A stretch of 61,802 bases of DNA from Novosphingobium sp. BW1 (GCF_008107685.1 NZ_VIRF01000102.1:1-61802); one strand, 5' to 3'. Shown: positions 16,582 to 25,917, counted from the stretch's first letter. A program made the numbers and translations. The notes: generated by a model not told the origin, from the letters alone.

Positions 16582-18021
16582 TCAGTCGACCGTCCACAGC
16601 GTGCGCGGATCGGACAGCGGCGCGAGCGCCACCGTGCCGTCGCTTGCGGCAAGCCCCTGACCAGGCTGGGCCACCGACTCGAACCGCACCTGGCCATCGC
16701 CTTCGGCCTTGCGGCGGAAGCGGTCCGCCCCGTCCGGCGCGCCGCCTTCGGTCATGCGCGCCAGGGTACAGACGCCATCCGCGCCGATGGCAAGGCAGCT
16801 CTCGCGCCGCAGGATCGGCGAAAGCCGGATGGTGCCCTCCTTGGCTGGAAGCGCGCGGATCTGGGTCTGGGGCAGTGCGGGCGTGCCGATCACCAGCGCC
16901 TCGTCCTCATGCGCCAGGAACGCCCCGTCCGCAGCCGCACTCATGAAGCGCTCGGGCAGCGGGCCATTGCCCACTGGCACGCCGAAATCGGGCACGCCCT
17001 TGGCATCGAAGTAGACCCGCTGGACACGGGTGTGGCGGTCCGGGTTGAACAGCGGATCGCCCTCGATCTCTTTGTAGTCGCGACCATGGTAGACCAGCAT
17101 CGGACGGCCCTTCTCATCGACCGTGAAGTCATTGTGGCCGGGGCCATAGACCGAGGTCGCGACGCTGGTCTGGAAGACCGGCTTAGGCGACTTGGTCCAG
17201 TTGTCGGCGACTAGAAGGTCGGCCTCGGCGTCGATGGAGAGCATGCCCAGGCAATAGCGGTCGTCGGTCGCGCTGGCCGAATAGGTCATGTAGAGCTTGC
17301 CCGCGTTTTCCAGCACGGCAGCGCCCTCGTTGACCTTGAAGCCGCGGATTTCCCAGTCGTAGGTCGGGACCGACAGGCGCGTCGCCGGGCCGACCGTCAG
17401 CGGGCCGGTCATCTTCGCGATATAGAGATTGGAATTGGTCTCGATGCCCGGCTCGCGCTGCGCCCAGGTGAAGTAACGCTCCCCGCGATGGACGAAGACC
17501 TTGGAATCGAGGTTGAAACTGTCCCAGGGGGCTTCGAACTCGCCCTTCACCGACCACGTGCCGGTCATCGGGTCCTCGCCCGCGCATTCAACCGCATACG
17601 TGCGGATGCGAAAGACGTCTTCGCCCCCGCCCGAGGGCCCTGCCGCGAAGTAAACGTACCAGCGCCCGTCGATCTGGTGCATCTCCGGCGCCCAGATGAA
17701 GCCGGAAAGCGGGCCATCCTCTTCATGGCGCCACAACACCCGCTCCTCGGCATCGGTGAGGCCCGCCAGCGTCTTTGCGCGACGCAGCACGAGCCGGTCG
17801 TACTCGGGCACCGAGCCGGTCATGTAGTAGTAGCCGTCGGTGTGGAGGAAAATCTGCGCATCGGCGCGGTTCTTGACCAGCGGGTTGACCGGGACGGCGG
17901 GCGCGCCGGAGGCGTCCTTGCCCTCACCTTCGGCAAGGACAGTGCGGCCCGCCTCGCTGCACGCGATGGGAAGAAGGGCGGCGCCCAGGGCAAAAGTGCG
18001 GCGTGAAAGGGAAAATGGCAT
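16582..18021 (-). CDS. Secreted GH43 exo-alpha-L-arabinofuranosidase-like enzyme
   Basis: A 479-residue protein with a twin-arginine signal (SLSRRTFALGAALLP). The five-bladed GH43 propeller begins NPLVKNRADAQIFLHTDGYY, where the Asp is the usual general base, followed by GFIWAPEMHQIDGRWYVYFAA and GPGHNDFTVDEKGRPMLVYH. This layout resembles extracellular exo-1,5-alpha-L-arabinofuranosidases. The C-terminal 120 residues (from about IRALPAKEGTIRLS) look like a beta-trefoil type accessory domain. It lies behind a strong terminator of the upstream operon and before the TonB receptor, so it may have its own promoter in 18022-18091. It has no copy of the regulon operator directly upstream. Confidence 0.82.
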   Translation of the reverse strand: MPFSLSRRTFALGAALLPIACSEAGRTVLAEGEGKDASGAPAVPVNPLVKNRADAQIFLHTDGYYYMTGSVPEYDRLVLRRAKTLAGLTDAEERVLWRHEEDGPLSGFIWAPEMHQIDGRWYVYFAAGPSGGGEDVFRIRTYAVECAGEDPMTGTWSVKGEFEAPWDSFNLDSKVFVHRGERYFTWAQREPGIETNSNLYIAKMTGPLTVGPATRLSVPTYDWEIRGFKVNEGAAVLENAGKLYMTYSASATDDRYCLGMLSIDAEADLLVADNWTKSPKPVFQTSVATSVYGPGHNDFTVDEKGRPMLVYHGRDYKEIEGDPLFNPDRHTRVQRVYFDAKGVPDFGVPVGNGPLPERFMSAAADGAFLAHEDEALVIGTPALPQTQIRALPAKEGTIRLSPILRRESCLAIGADGVCTLARMTEGGAPDGADRFRRKAEGDGQVRFESVAQPGQGLAASDGTVALAPLSDPRTLWTVD

Positions 18022-18091
18022 AAGATCCTCTCCGGTCTCTGGTCTCCCGCGAGGGGCCTTTCTTGCGGAGGCCGGATCGCGGCAAAGCATC

Positions 18092-18132
18092 AAAAAAACG
18101 GCCCCCCGCCCCTGCGTGGATGCGGGGGGCCA
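18092..18132 (-). terminator. Rho-independent terminator after the endo-arabinanase gene
   Basis: On the minus strand GGCCCCCCGC pairs with GCGGGGGGCC (10 bp, loop of 12) and is followed by G and seven T. It marks the end of the transcript that begins at 25804. Confidence 0.88.
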
Positions 18133-18143
18133 GTTGGTGGTGT

Positions 18144-19175
18144 TCAGTATTGCGCCACCGGCCAGCCATCCGCATCCCAGGTCAGGGGCGCGATGCGCAG
18201 CGTGGGCGCGCCCTCGGCCTGGCGGTCGTAGGCGTGGTAGACGAGGTAAGTGGTGCCATCGGTATCGGTGAAGGCGCCGACGTGGCCGGGGCCCCGAAAG
18301 CGCTCCTTCTCCTCCAGGTCCGCGCGCAGCAGGATCGAACCGCCGCCCTCCATCAGCTTCGAGCCGTCCTTGCCGAGATACGGCCCGGTGACGTCGCGCG
18401 AACGGCCCATCACGGTGTAGTAGGTGGAGTTCACGCCCTTGCAGCAATAGTCATAGCTGACGAGAAGGTAGTACCAGCCGCCATGGTTGAGGATGAACGG
18501 CGCCTCAACCGGCGCGGGCGCGCCCTTCGGAGCCGGGCGGCGCGCGATGGAAACAGGCTTGGTGCCCGCATCGACCTTGCCGGTCTCCGGGTTCACGGCA
18601 AAGAGCTTGATACCCGTCCAGAAGCTGCCGAGCGAGAGCCACTGCCCGCCCGCTTCGTCGATGACCAGGTTGGGATCGATGGCATTGAAATCGTCAGCGT
18701 GGGTCGACTGGACGACAAGGCCCTTGTCGCTCCAGCCATAGTCCTTCGAAGATCGGTCGAGCGTCTTCGCCGTTGCCAGCCCGATCGCCGAACGGTTCGA
18801 ACCGAAGGTCGAGACCGAGTAGTAGAGACGGTATTCGCCATTCACCCGCTGGATGTCAGGCGCCCAGATCCCCTCGGTGCCGGGCACGGCCTTGGTGGCC
18901 CAATCCGGAAGTTCTGCAAAGACCGAACCGGCCTCCTCCCAATGGACGAGGTCCTTCGAGGTCTTGATCCCGATGTAGCGGCCAATGGTGTTGAAAACGT
19001 AGTAGGTGTCGCCCTCGCGGATGATGACCGGATCGTGCGTGGGCGCGAGCGCGCCGGTGAGCCGGTCATTCAGAGCCGGCGCATCGCTCTCGGCGGCCTT
19101 GGCCGAAACGCCCATCGAGAGCGCCAACGCACCGATGGCGAGGAAGCGGGAGAGTGTGCGGACCATCGACCTCAT
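18144..19175 (-). CDS. Secreted GH43 endo-1,5-alpha-L-arabinanase
   Basis: A 343-residue enzyme with a Sec signal peptide ending around VSAKAAE. The GH43 triad is visible: Asp in THDPVIIREGDTYY, Asp in NAIDPNLVIDEAGGQW and Glu in APVEAPFILNHGGWYYLLVS; the YDYCCKGVNSTYYTVMGRS segment is typical of endo-arabinanases. It cleaves alpha-1,5-linked arabinan outside the inner membrane, feeding the GH51 and other GH43 enzymes. The start at 19175 overlaps the dgoA stop as ATGA; an internal ATG at 19166 is an alternative. It is the last gene of the catabolic operon, followed by a terminator. Confidence 0.88.
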   Translation of the reverse strand: MRSMVRTLSRFLAIGALALSMGVSAKAAESDAPALNDRLTGALAPTHDPVIIREGDTYYVFNTIGRYIGIKTSKDLVHWEEAGSVFAELPDWATKAVPGTEGIWAPDIQRVNGEYRLYYSVSTFGSNRSAIGLATAKTLDRSSKDYGWSDKGLVVQSTHADDFNAIDPNLVIDEAGGQWLSLGSFWTGIKLFAVNPETGKVDAGTKPVSIARRPAPKGAPAPVEAPFILNHGGWYYLLVSYDYCCKGVNSTYYTVMGRSRDVTGPYLGKDGSKLMEGGGSILLRADLEEKERFRGPGHVGAFTDTDGTTYLVYHAYDRQAEGAPTLRIAPLTWDADGWPVAQY

Positions 19176-19804
19176 CCCTCACTCGCGGTCCAGGCGGCGA
19201 CGAGCGCGCGCGCCTTCTCGCCCACCTCGGCCGGCGTGTCACCGGGCTTGTAGAGGCTGCCCCCCACGCCGATGCCGAAGACCCCAGCCTTGCGGTATTC
19301 GGCGATGTTGGCCGGTCCCACGCCGCCCACGGCCCAGACACGGGCCTCCCGGGGCAGCACGTCCTTGATTGCTTTCACATAAGAGGCACCCAGGACCGAG
19401 CCGGGAAAGAGCTTGAGATCGCGGGCGCCTGCGGACACCGCAGCAAACGCCTCGGTAGGGGTCAGGAAACCGGGCAGGACGTCCATGCCCAGTTGCAGCG
19501 AATGGGTGATCACCGCCCGGTCGGTGTTGGGCGAAACCATGAAGGTGCCGCCCGCGCCTGCAAGGTCCTCGGCCAGCCCGGTAGAGATTACCGTGCCCCC
19601 GCCAATGGCCGCGCGGCCTTCGAGCGCTGCGGACAGCGCGGCGATGGAGCCGGCCGGATCGGGCGAGTTGAACGGCACCTCGATCAGGCGCACGCCCGCC
19701 TCGACCAGCGCCTCGCCGATGGCGATGACCTCGTGGGTTTCCACCCCGCGCAGGATGGCCACCACCGGGACGGCGCCCTGCGCCAGCACGTCTGCGATCT
19801 TCAT
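19172..19804 (-). CDS. dgoA: 2-dehydro-3-deoxy-6-phosphogalactonate aldolase
   Basis: The 210-residue protein has the KDPG/KDPGal aldolase TIM barrel: VVAILRGVETHEV, EVPFNSPDP with the catalytic Glu, GGGTVIS, and the Schiff-base lysine in GARDLKLFPGSVLG. It splits 2-keto-3-deoxy-6-phosphogalactonate into pyruvate and glyceraldehyde 3-phosphate. The ILRG form, and its pairing with DgoK whose stop overlaps its start, favour the galactonate rather than the gluconate enzyme. Its presence in an otherwise arabinose operon implies that D-galactose is used as well. Confidence 0.88.
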   Translation of the reverse strand: MKIADVLAQGAVPVVAILRGVETHEVIAIGEALVEAGVRLIEVPFNSPDPAGSIAALSAALEGRAAIGGGTVISTGLAEDLAGAGGTFMVSPNTDRAVITHSLQLGMDVLPGFLTPTEAFAAVSAGARDLKLFPGSVLGASYVKAIKDVLPREARVWAVGGVGPANIAEYRKAGVFGIGVGGSLYKPGDTPAEVGEKARALVAAWTASEG

Positions 19805-20685
19805 GCCTTCACTCCTATCGCGAGCGCGAGGCCCGCCAGTACGGCCGCCTCGCCATCGATCCGCTGCGCAACGGCGGCGGAAAGGGGAAGCGCCTTTTCG
19901 TAGAGATCAACGATCGTGCCGTCGCCGATGAGAACCACCGAAGCCTCCGCGTTCGCCTCGGCGACCACTTCGCCGCCAATAAGGAGCGCGGAGAGATAGC
20001 CGCGCGACCACTCCTTCGATCGGCCATCGAGCAGGCGCCCCGCGCGCGCTTCGAACAGAGCGGCGGTAAGCGGTTCACCGGCGCGTTCAAGGCCGCGCGC
20101 AAAGCCATCCTCGAAGCTCCCGGCCCCGTCGGTATCCGGGCCGGTCAGTGTTGAGTGGCCGGTGAGGAGCGCGAAAAGCTCGCCGGTGGGATGGGTGCAA
20201 AAGCCGGTCAGCACGCCGTCCGTCACTTCGGCCCATTTGCAGTGGGTGCCGGGCAGGACGATCAGGTGACGCCCCTCGCCAAGTTCGGGCTGGAGCGCGA
20301 TGGCACCGAAGATCTGCGTTTCCTCGCCGCGCATCACATCGGGCACCACCCCGCCCATGTGGCCACACACGCCCGCCAGCACGGTGACGGGAAGTCCGGC
20401 TACGGTGGTGCGGGTGGGTCCGGCCAGCCAGTCGTCGCGACGGGCCGGACACGCGACATACCCGGCATCGACGAGCGCGCCCTTCGCGCCCGCCATGCCA
20501 CACAGCACCACGTCCTCAAGCGGGCCCTGCTCCTGCCACTGCGCCAGGCGCGCGGCGAGGATTCCGGGCGGATCGGCGCTCAGCGCGCCGGGGCCGTCGA
20601 GCCGGTCGGTGACACGCCCGTCCTCGACCCGGTAGAGCCGAAGGTTGGTCGTGCCCCAATCGCCAAGGACGCGGACGCTGCTCAT
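19801..20685 (-). CDS. dgoK: 2-dehydro-3-deoxygalactonokinase
   Basis: A 294-residue DgoK-family kinase with an N-terminal phosphate-binding motif (LGDWGTTNLRLYRV), the VVLCGMAGAKGALVDAGYV segment, and LPGTHCKWAEV, all typical of the family. It phosphorylates 2-keto-3-deoxygalactonate at position 6 for DgoA. The stop overlaps the dgoA start by 4 bp and its start overlaps the GH51 stop, so it is firmly within the operon. Confidence 0.9.
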   Translation of the reverse strand: MSSVRVLGDWGTTNLRLYRVEDGRVTDRLDGPGALSADPPGILAARLAQWQEQGPLEDVVLCGMAGAKGALVDAGYVACPARRDDWLAGPTRTTVAGLPVTVLAGVCGHMGGVVPDVMRGEETQIFGAIALQPELGEGRHLIVLPGTHCKWAEVTDGVLTGFCTHPTGELFALLTGHSTLTGPDTDGAGSFEDGFARGLERAGEPLTAALFEARAGRLLDGRSKEWSRGYLSALLIGGEVVAEANAEASVVLIGDGTIVDLYEKALPLSAAVAQRIDGEAAVLAGLALAIGVKA

Positions 20686-22256
20686 TGCAGTTCGAGCACC
20701 ACGACGGACTTCGCCGGAAGGGTGACGGTAAGCGTGCCCCCCTTGACCCGCGCGCCGTTGAACACGGCAGGCTTCACCGCCTCGGGGTTCTCGAAGGTGT
20801 TATGCGCGTTGATCGCGCCTGCGGTCAGGATACGGCCCGAGACACGGCCCGTCTTCACCCCGTCGAGCGCGATGGTTACGGTGTTCGTCTCCCTCGCATC
20901 GGCATTGGAGAGGCCGACGTGGATCTTGCCGTCCTTGCCCTTGACCGCCGAGCCGCTGACCGCCGGAAGGGTGTAGTCCCCCACCTTGTAAGTCGGCGTC
21001 TGGATGTCGATCGGCAGCACGGTCGCGTCCTGCCAGGGCTTGTACATCTCGAAGACGTGGTAGGTGGGCGTCAGCACCATCTGATCGTCTTTGGTGAAGA
21101 TCATCGCCTGGAGCACATTCACCATCTGCGCGATGGCGGTCATGCGCACGCGGTCGGCGTGCTTGGCGAAGATATCGAGGTTGATCGCCGCGATCAGCGC
21201 GTCACGCATCGTGTTCTGCTGGCGCAGGAAACCAGGGTGCGTGCCCTCGTCCTGAGCATACCACGAACCCCATTCGTCAACCGCGAGGAACAAGCGCTTT
21301 TCGGGATCGTACTTGTCCATGATCGCGCTGTGCTTGGTGATCAGCTCATCCATGCGCCAGGCTTCGTGGAGCGCGTCGGCCCAGCCGCTCTCGTCGAAAT
21401 CGACGGCGGGTGCGCGCGGCGGCCAGCCGCCCGCCGGGTGGACATAGTAGTGCAGCGAGAGACCATCGAGCATGTTGCCCGCGATCTTCATCATCTGCTC
21501 GGTCCAGTTATAGTCTTCCACATTGGCGCCAGCCGCGACCTTGAGGATTTTGGTGCCTTCAGGCGGCTTGATGAAGGTGGAGTAGCGGCGGGTGACGTCC
21601 GCGGCGTACTCGGGACGCATGTTGCCCCCGCAGCCCCACAATTCGTTGCCGACGCCGAAGTACTTAACCTTCCAGGGCTCCTTGTGGCCGTTTTCCGCAC
21701 GTTCCTCGGCCAGCGTGCCTGCAGGCGCTGTCATGTATTCGATCCACTCGGCCATTTCGCGCGGGGAGCCGTTGCCCACGTTGCCCGCGACATAGGCCTC
21801 GGACCCAACCTGGCGGGTCAGCTCGAAAAACTCGTGCGTGCCCACGGTGTTGGGCTCGGTCACGCCGCCCCAGTGGGTGTTAACCTTGGTCGGGCGGTCC
21901 TTCCGCGGCCCCACGCCTTCGCGCCAGTGGTATTCGTCGGCGAAGCAGCCGCCCGGCCAGCGGATGACCGGCACCGAGAGGTCGCGCAGGGCGCCGACCA
22001 CGTCGTTGCGAAAGCCGTTGGTGTTGGGAATCGCGCTGTCCTCACCGACCCACAGGCCGCCGTAGATGCCCTCACCCAGATGCTCCGCAAACTGGGTGAA
22101 GATGTCCTTATCGTAGACCGGGCCCGGCGTGTCGGCGTGGATCGTCGCGCGTGTGGGCGTGTTGGCGGTGTCGGCCAGCGCGGCCGTGCCGGTGAGCGCA
22201 CTCGCGCCCAGCAGCAGGGCCACCGTGGCAGTGCTCCGGAATGCCTTGATCATCAT
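20682..22256 (-). CDS. Secreted GH51 alpha-L-arabinofuranosidase
   Basis: The 524-residue enzyme carries a Sec signal (ALLLGASALTGTAALAD), so it acts in the periplasm or outside, unlike many intracellular GH51 enzymes. GH51 hallmarks are FAEHLGEGIYGGLWVGEDS, VIRWPGGCFADEYHWREG, the acid/base Glu in KYFGVGNELWGCGG and the nucleophile Glu in FLAVDEWGSWYAQDEG. It releases terminal L-arabinofuranose from arabinan, arabinoxylan or arabinogalactan fragments. A strong GGGGAGGGG ribosome site precedes the ATG at 22256. It lies within the catabolic operon, 24 bp after the sugar dehydrogenase gene. Confidence 0.92.
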   Translation of the reverse strand: MMIKAFRSTATVALLLGASALTGTAALADTANTPTRATIHADTPGPVYDKDIFTQFAEHLGEGIYGGLWVGEDSAIPNTNGFRNDVVGALRDLSVPVIRWPGGCFADEYHWREGVGPRKDRPTKVNTHWGGVTEPNTVGTHEFFELTRQVGSEAYVAGNVGNGSPREMAEWIEYMTAPAGTLAEERAENGHKEPWKVKYFGVGNELWGCGGNMRPEYAADVTRRYSTFIKPPEGTKILKVAAGANVEDYNWTEQMMKIAGNMLDGLSLHYYVHPAGGWPPRAPAVDFDESGWADALHEAWRMDELITKHSAIMDKYDPEKRLFLAVDEWGSWYAQDEGTHPGFLRQQNTMRDALIAAINLDIFAKHADRVRMTAIAQMVNVLQAMIFTKDDQMVLTPTYHVFEMYKPWQDATVLPIDIQTPTYKVGDYTLPAVSGSAVKGKDGKIHVGLSNADARETNTVTIALDGVKTGRVSGRILTAGAINAHNTFENPEAVKPAVFNGARVKGGTLTVTLPAKSVVVLELQ

Positions 22257-22280
22257 TTCAATCCCCTCCCCGGGATGTTC

Positions 22281-23207
22281 TTAGTCGTGGAATTCTTCAA
22301 CTGTTGCACGCTTGCCGCGCAGGAATGCGTCGGCCACCAGGCGCATGGGCGCGACATCGACGTCGCTGCGCCCGCCCCGCACAAGGTTGGCAAAGCGCGC
22401 GTAGAGCCCGGCGTATTCCAGATCCTCGTTGCGCTCGGTGCCGCTCGGCAGGCTTAGCACCGCGCCGCCACTGGAGAGCTTCAATTCGCCCGCGTCGGTG
22501 TCGACGATGATGTCCCAGGACTGCGGGCCGGTCTGGCGCCAGTCGAGGTCCATGTGGATCGGCGCGCCCGCCGTGTCCTGGAAGTCGATGTCCGCCGCGA
22601 TAGGCGCGGCGCGGTTGGCCGGAAGGCTGAGCGTTGCGTCCTTGAGGAACATCGGGCGCGGCAGGATGTGGGTGATGATCGAGAGCGCGTTGATGCCCGG
22701 ATCGAAAACGCCAAGCCCACCGGGCTGCCATATCCATTCCTGGCCCGGATGCCATTCGCGCACGTCCTCGCGCCAGATGATCTTCGCGCTCTTGACTGTG
22801 CGCTCGGCAAGCCAGGCGCGCGCGGGCGCAACGCCGGCGGCAAAGCGCGAGTGCCACGAAGCGAACAACGTGACGCCGACCTTGTCGGCACGGTCCTTGA
22901 GCGCCTCGACTTCGGCGAGCGTGGCCCCCGGCGGCTTTTCGAGGAAGACGTGCATGCCGGCCTTGAGCGCACTGACGGCAATGTCATAGCGCACCTGGGG
23001 CGGCGTGCAGAGCGCAACCGCGTCGACCGCCGGGCCCTTCTCCAGCAGCTCCTCGATCGAGGCAAACTGGGGGATGCCCTCCATCGGCGGCGAGTGCGGG
23101 CTCACGGTCGCGGCAATGTCGAAGTTGCCGTTGCCGCGAATGGCGGGGATGTGCTGGTCCCGGGCAATCTTGCCCAGACCCACGATGGCAATGCGGATCG
23201 GGTCCAT
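22281..23207 (-). CDS. L-arabinose/D-galactose 1-dehydrogenase of the Gfo/Idh/MocA family
   Basis: The 308-residue protein has the Rossmann motif IAIVGLGKIARDQHIPAI, the Gfo/Idh catalytic motif EKPPGATLAEV, and GGLGVFDPGINALSIITHI with the conserved Asp. It matches the layout of bacterial NAD(P)-linked L-arabinose and D-galactose 1-dehydrogenases, which oxidise the sugar to its lactone. L-arabinose and D-galactose share configuration at C2 to C4, and members of this group often accept both, which would explain the mixed operon. No lactonase gene is seen in the window. It lies 3 bp behind the downstream-pathway dehydratase gene, so it is co-translated. Confidence 0.8.
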   Translation of the reverse strand: MDPIRIAIVGLGKIARDQHIPAIRGNGNFDIAATVSPHSPPMEGIPQFASIEELLEKGPAVDAVALCTPPQVRYDIAVSALKAGMHVFLEKPPGATLAEVEALKDRADKVGVTLFASWHSRFAAGVAPARAWLAERTVKSAKIIWREDVREWHPGQEWIWQPGGLGVFDPGINALSIITHILPRPMFLKDATLSLPANRAAPIAADIDFQDTAGAPIHMDLDWRQTGPQSWDIIVDTDAGELKLSSGGAVLSLPSGTERNEDLEYAGLYARFANLVRGGRSDVDVAPMRLVADAFLRGKRATVEEFHD

Positions 23208-23210
23208 GGC

Positions 23211-24206
23211 TCAGAGCGCCTTGATGGTGACGGCGCGCTCGGCGGCGCGCGCCAGCGGATTGGCAAGCGGCAGGGTGAAGGGAGCGGCCGCGATCTCGAA
23301 GACGTCGCCTTCCTCAGTCTGCACGCCATCGCTGAACGAGAGTGTCGCAGTGCCGTAGAAGTGGATGTGAATGTCGCCCGGACGGCAGAACAGGTCGTAC
23401 TTGAAGTGGTGGTGCTCCAGGTTCGCGAAGGAGTGCGACATGTTGCCTTCACCCGACAGGAAGGGCTTTTCCCAGATCGTTTCGCCGCCGCGCACGATCT
23501 TGCTGGTGCCCTCGATCTTCTCGGGGACTTCGCCCAGCAGCAGCTCGGCGCCGAGCGCGGCCTGGCGCAGCTTGGAGTGGGCAAGCCACAGATAGTTGTG
23601 GCGCTCGGTCACGTGGTCGGAGAACTCGTTGGCCAGCGCGATGCCGAGCCGATAGGGCTGACCGTCGTTGCCGATGATGTAGATGCCCGCCAGTTCGGGC
23701 TCCTCTCCGCCGTCCTTGGCGAAGGAGGGCATGGTGAGCGCGTCGCCAGGGCCGACCAGCTGCGAGCCGTCGCCCTTGTAGAACCATTCCGGCTGCTGGC
23801 CTTCCTGGCCCTCAGCGGGCTTGCCGCCTTCGAGGCCTTCCAGGAACATGCGCATGGAATCGGTGACGTTTTCGCCCGAAGCCGCCGCCTGGTGCATCTT
23901 GTTGCGGCCTTCTGCCGAACCCAGGTGCGTGAGGCCCGTGCCCGTCAGCAGCACGTGGGCTTCGTCGGCATGATCGATCGGCGCGATGAGGCGGCCGGCC
24001 GCCTGCTCGGCCGCAATGTCGATGGCATCGCCAATGCCGCAGGCGCGTGCGGTCGCGGCCAGCGAATTGCCTTCCTCGATGGCGCGCAGCGCAAGTTCGC
24101 GCACGGAGGCCACGCCGGTCAGAACGTGCGCGGCATCGCCCTCGGCGAGGATGACGGAACGCGTGCCGTCCTCGGCACGGTGCTGCAGCAGGCGAAGAGT
24201 AGTCAT
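23211..24206 (-). CDS. AraD1/GguC-family 2-keto-3-deoxy-L-arabinonate dehydratase
   Basis: This 331-residue protein belongs to the FAH-like AraD1/GguC group: VLLTGTGLTHLGSAEGRNKM, EWFYKGDGS, EPELAGIYIIGNDGQPYRLG, ANEFSDHVTERHNYLW, and the C-terminal GDIHIHFYGTATLSF. In the Weimberg pathway the member next to arabonate dehydratase converts 2-keto-3-deoxy-L-arabinonate to 2-oxoglutarate semialdehyde. The ATG at 24206 has a GGGAGAG site about 10 bp upstream; a TTG 18 bp further up is less likely. It sits between the semialdehyde dehydrogenase and sugar dehydrogenase genes, in step with the pathway. Confidence 0.78.
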   Translation of the reverse strand: MTTLRLLQHRAEDGTRSVILAEGDAAHVLTGVASVRELALRAIEEGNSLAATARACGIGDAIDIAAEQAAGRLIAPIDHADEAHVLLTGTGLTHLGSAEGRNKMHQAAASGENVTDSMRMFLEGLEGGKPAEGQEGQQPEWFYKGDGSQLVGPGDALTMPSFAKDGGEEPELAGIYIIGNDGQPYRLGIALANEFSDHVTERHNYLWLAHSKLRQAALGAELLLGEVPEKIEGTSKIVRGGETIWEKPFLSGEGNMSHSFANLEHHHFKYDLFCRPGDIHIHFYGTATLSFSDGVQTEEGDVFEIAAAPFTLPLANPLARAAERAVTIKAL

Positions 24207-24277
24207 GTCAGGGGTCTCTCCCAAGGTCCGCAGCGCGCCTTCTTATAAGGTGAGCGCGCTGCGGGGCATGGATTGGA

Positions 24278-25804
24278 TCAGTTGAGGGTGAGCTTGCCGT
24301 CGACGAGACGCGGTGCGCCGTCGCTGAAGGCCTCGTCGCGCAGTTCGGGCGCGAGCAGGCTCTGCGGCATGTTCTGGTAGCTCACCGGACGCAGGTAGCG
24401 GTCGATGGCGAGACTGCCCACCGAGGTCGTGCGCGCATCGGTGGTCGACGGGAACGGACCGCCATGGACCATCGCGTGGCACACCTCGACGCCCGTGGGC
24501 CAGCCGTTAACGAGAATGCGGCCAACCTTGCGCTCCAGCGTGGGCAGGATCTTGGCGGCGGCGCCTTCGTCGGCATCGTCCATGTGGATCGTGGCGGTAA
24601 GCTGTCCTTCGAGACCTTCGAGGAGGGTCTTGAGCTCGGCCTCGTCCTTGCAGCGCACGATCACCGAGGAGGAGCCGAAGACTTCCTCGCCCAGCGCCTT
24701 GTCGGCAAGGAACTTCTCGGCGGTGGTCTGGAACAGGACCGCGCCGCCCGTGGTCGTCGAACCGGCTGCGCCCCGCGCGACTTCCTCGATGCCCGGCGCA
24801 CCCGACAGCTTCTCGACGCCCTTGGCATAGGCCGCCGCGATGCCGGTGGTGAGCATGGTCTGCGGCTTGGCGCCGCTGACGCCCGTGGCGGCCGCCTGGA
24901 CGAAGTCGTCAAGGCCATCGCCTTCGACCGTCACGACGAGACCCGGGTTGGTGCAGAACTGGCCCGCACCCATGCACAGCGAGCCGACGAAGGCTTCGCC
25001 GAGCGCCGCGCCGCGCGCCTTGAGCGCCTCGGGCAGAATTACGACCGGGTTGATCGCCGACATCTCGGCGTAGACCGGGATCGGCACTTCGCGCGCCTGC
25101 GCCAGCTTGGTGAGCGCGAGGCCGCCGGCACGCGAACCGGTGAAGCCGACCGCCATGATGTTGGGGTCCTGGACCAGCGCAGCGCCCAGATCGTTCGAGG
25201 GGCCGACGAGGTGCTGGAAGACGCCTTCAGGCAGGCCCGAATCGGCCACCGCCTTGCTGATCGCCTGAGCAATCAGGCTGCCCGTGATCGGGTGCGCGGG
25301 GTGGCCCTTGACCACGACCGGGCAACCGGCGGCGAGCGCCGAGGCGGTGTCACCGCCCGCAGTCGAGAAGGCGAGCGGGAAGTTGGACGCGCCGAACACG
25401 GCGACGGGACCAACCGGGATCATGCGCAGGCGCAGGTCCGGGCGCGGCGGGGCGCGGTCGGGCAGTGCGGGATCGACGCGCATCTGCAGGAACTGGCCCT
25501 TGCGGACAACGTCCGCGAACATGCGCAGCTGGCCGCAGGTACGGCCACGCTCACCTTCCGAACGCGCGCGCGGAAGGCCGCTTTCGGTGAGGTAGGCTTC
25601 AAGCAGTGGTTCGCCGAGCGCCATGATCTCGTCCGCGATTCGCTCGAGGAACTTAGCACGCGATTCGAGATCGATCGCCCGATAGGTGTCGAATGCGGCC
25701 GCCGCCTTGGCACAGGCCTCTGCGACGTCGGCGGGCGTGTTGACGGCAAAGGCGTCCCCATGCGGCTCGCCGGTTGCGGCTGCGATGGAACGGAATTCGG
25801 TCAT
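24278..25804 (-). CDS. 2-oxoglutarate semialdehyde (2,5-dioxovalerate) dehydrogenase
   Basis: A 508-residue aldehyde dehydrogenase of the KGSADH type found in pentose and hexarate operons. Conserved parts are PVAVFGASNFPLAFSTAGGD, VVKGHPAHP, GFTGSRAGGLAL, the general base Glu in VYAEMSAINPV and the catalytic Cys in GAGQFCTNPG. It oxidises the semialdehyde to 2-oxoglutarate with NAD(P)+, the last step of the oxidative arabinose route. It is the first gene of the catabolic operon, and an operator-like motif lies 15-31 bp before its start. Confidence 0.9.
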   Translation of the reverse strand: MTEFRSIAAATGEPHGDAFAVNTPADVAEACAKAAAAFDTYRAIDLESRAKFLERIADEIMALGEPLLEAYLTESGLPRARSEGERGRTCGQLRMFADVVRKGQFLQMRVDPALPDRAPPRPDLRLRMIPVGPVAVFGASNFPLAFSTAGGDTASALAAGCPVVVKGHPAHPITGSLIAQAISKAVADSGLPEGVFQHLVGPSNDLGAALVQDPNIMAVGFTGSRAGGLALTKLAQAREVPIPVYAEMSAINPVVILPEALKARGAALGEAFVGSLCMGAGQFCTNPGLVVTVEGDGLDDFVQAAATGVSGAKPQTMLTTGIAAAYAKGVEKLSGAPGIEEVARGAAGSTTTGGAVLFQTTAEKFLADKALGEEVFGSSSVIVRCKDEAELKTLLEGLEGQLTATIHMDDADEGAAAKILPTLERKVGRILVNGWPTGVEVCHAMVHGGPFPSTTDARTTSVGSLAIDRYLRPVSYQNMPQSLLAPELRDEAFSDGAPRLVDGKLTLN

Positions 25805-25818
25805 AGAAAAGTCTCCCT

Positions 25819-25835
25819 ATTTACTCCGACATATT
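25819..25835 (-). promoter_or_regulatory. Predicted sugar-regulon operator, site 2
   Basis: On the minus strand AATATGTCGGAGTAAAT, between the divergent semialdehyde dehydrogenase and FadR-type regulator genes. It is close enough to the operon start to block transcription, which suggests repression and possibly autoregulation. Confidence 0.65.
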
Positions 25836-25917
25836 ATGTGCGATCAGGAAACGCAATGTTTGTCATTCCTTCTGCACGGGATGGCGTGTAGGTTGCACGT
25901 GGGAGGTGAGAATTTCT

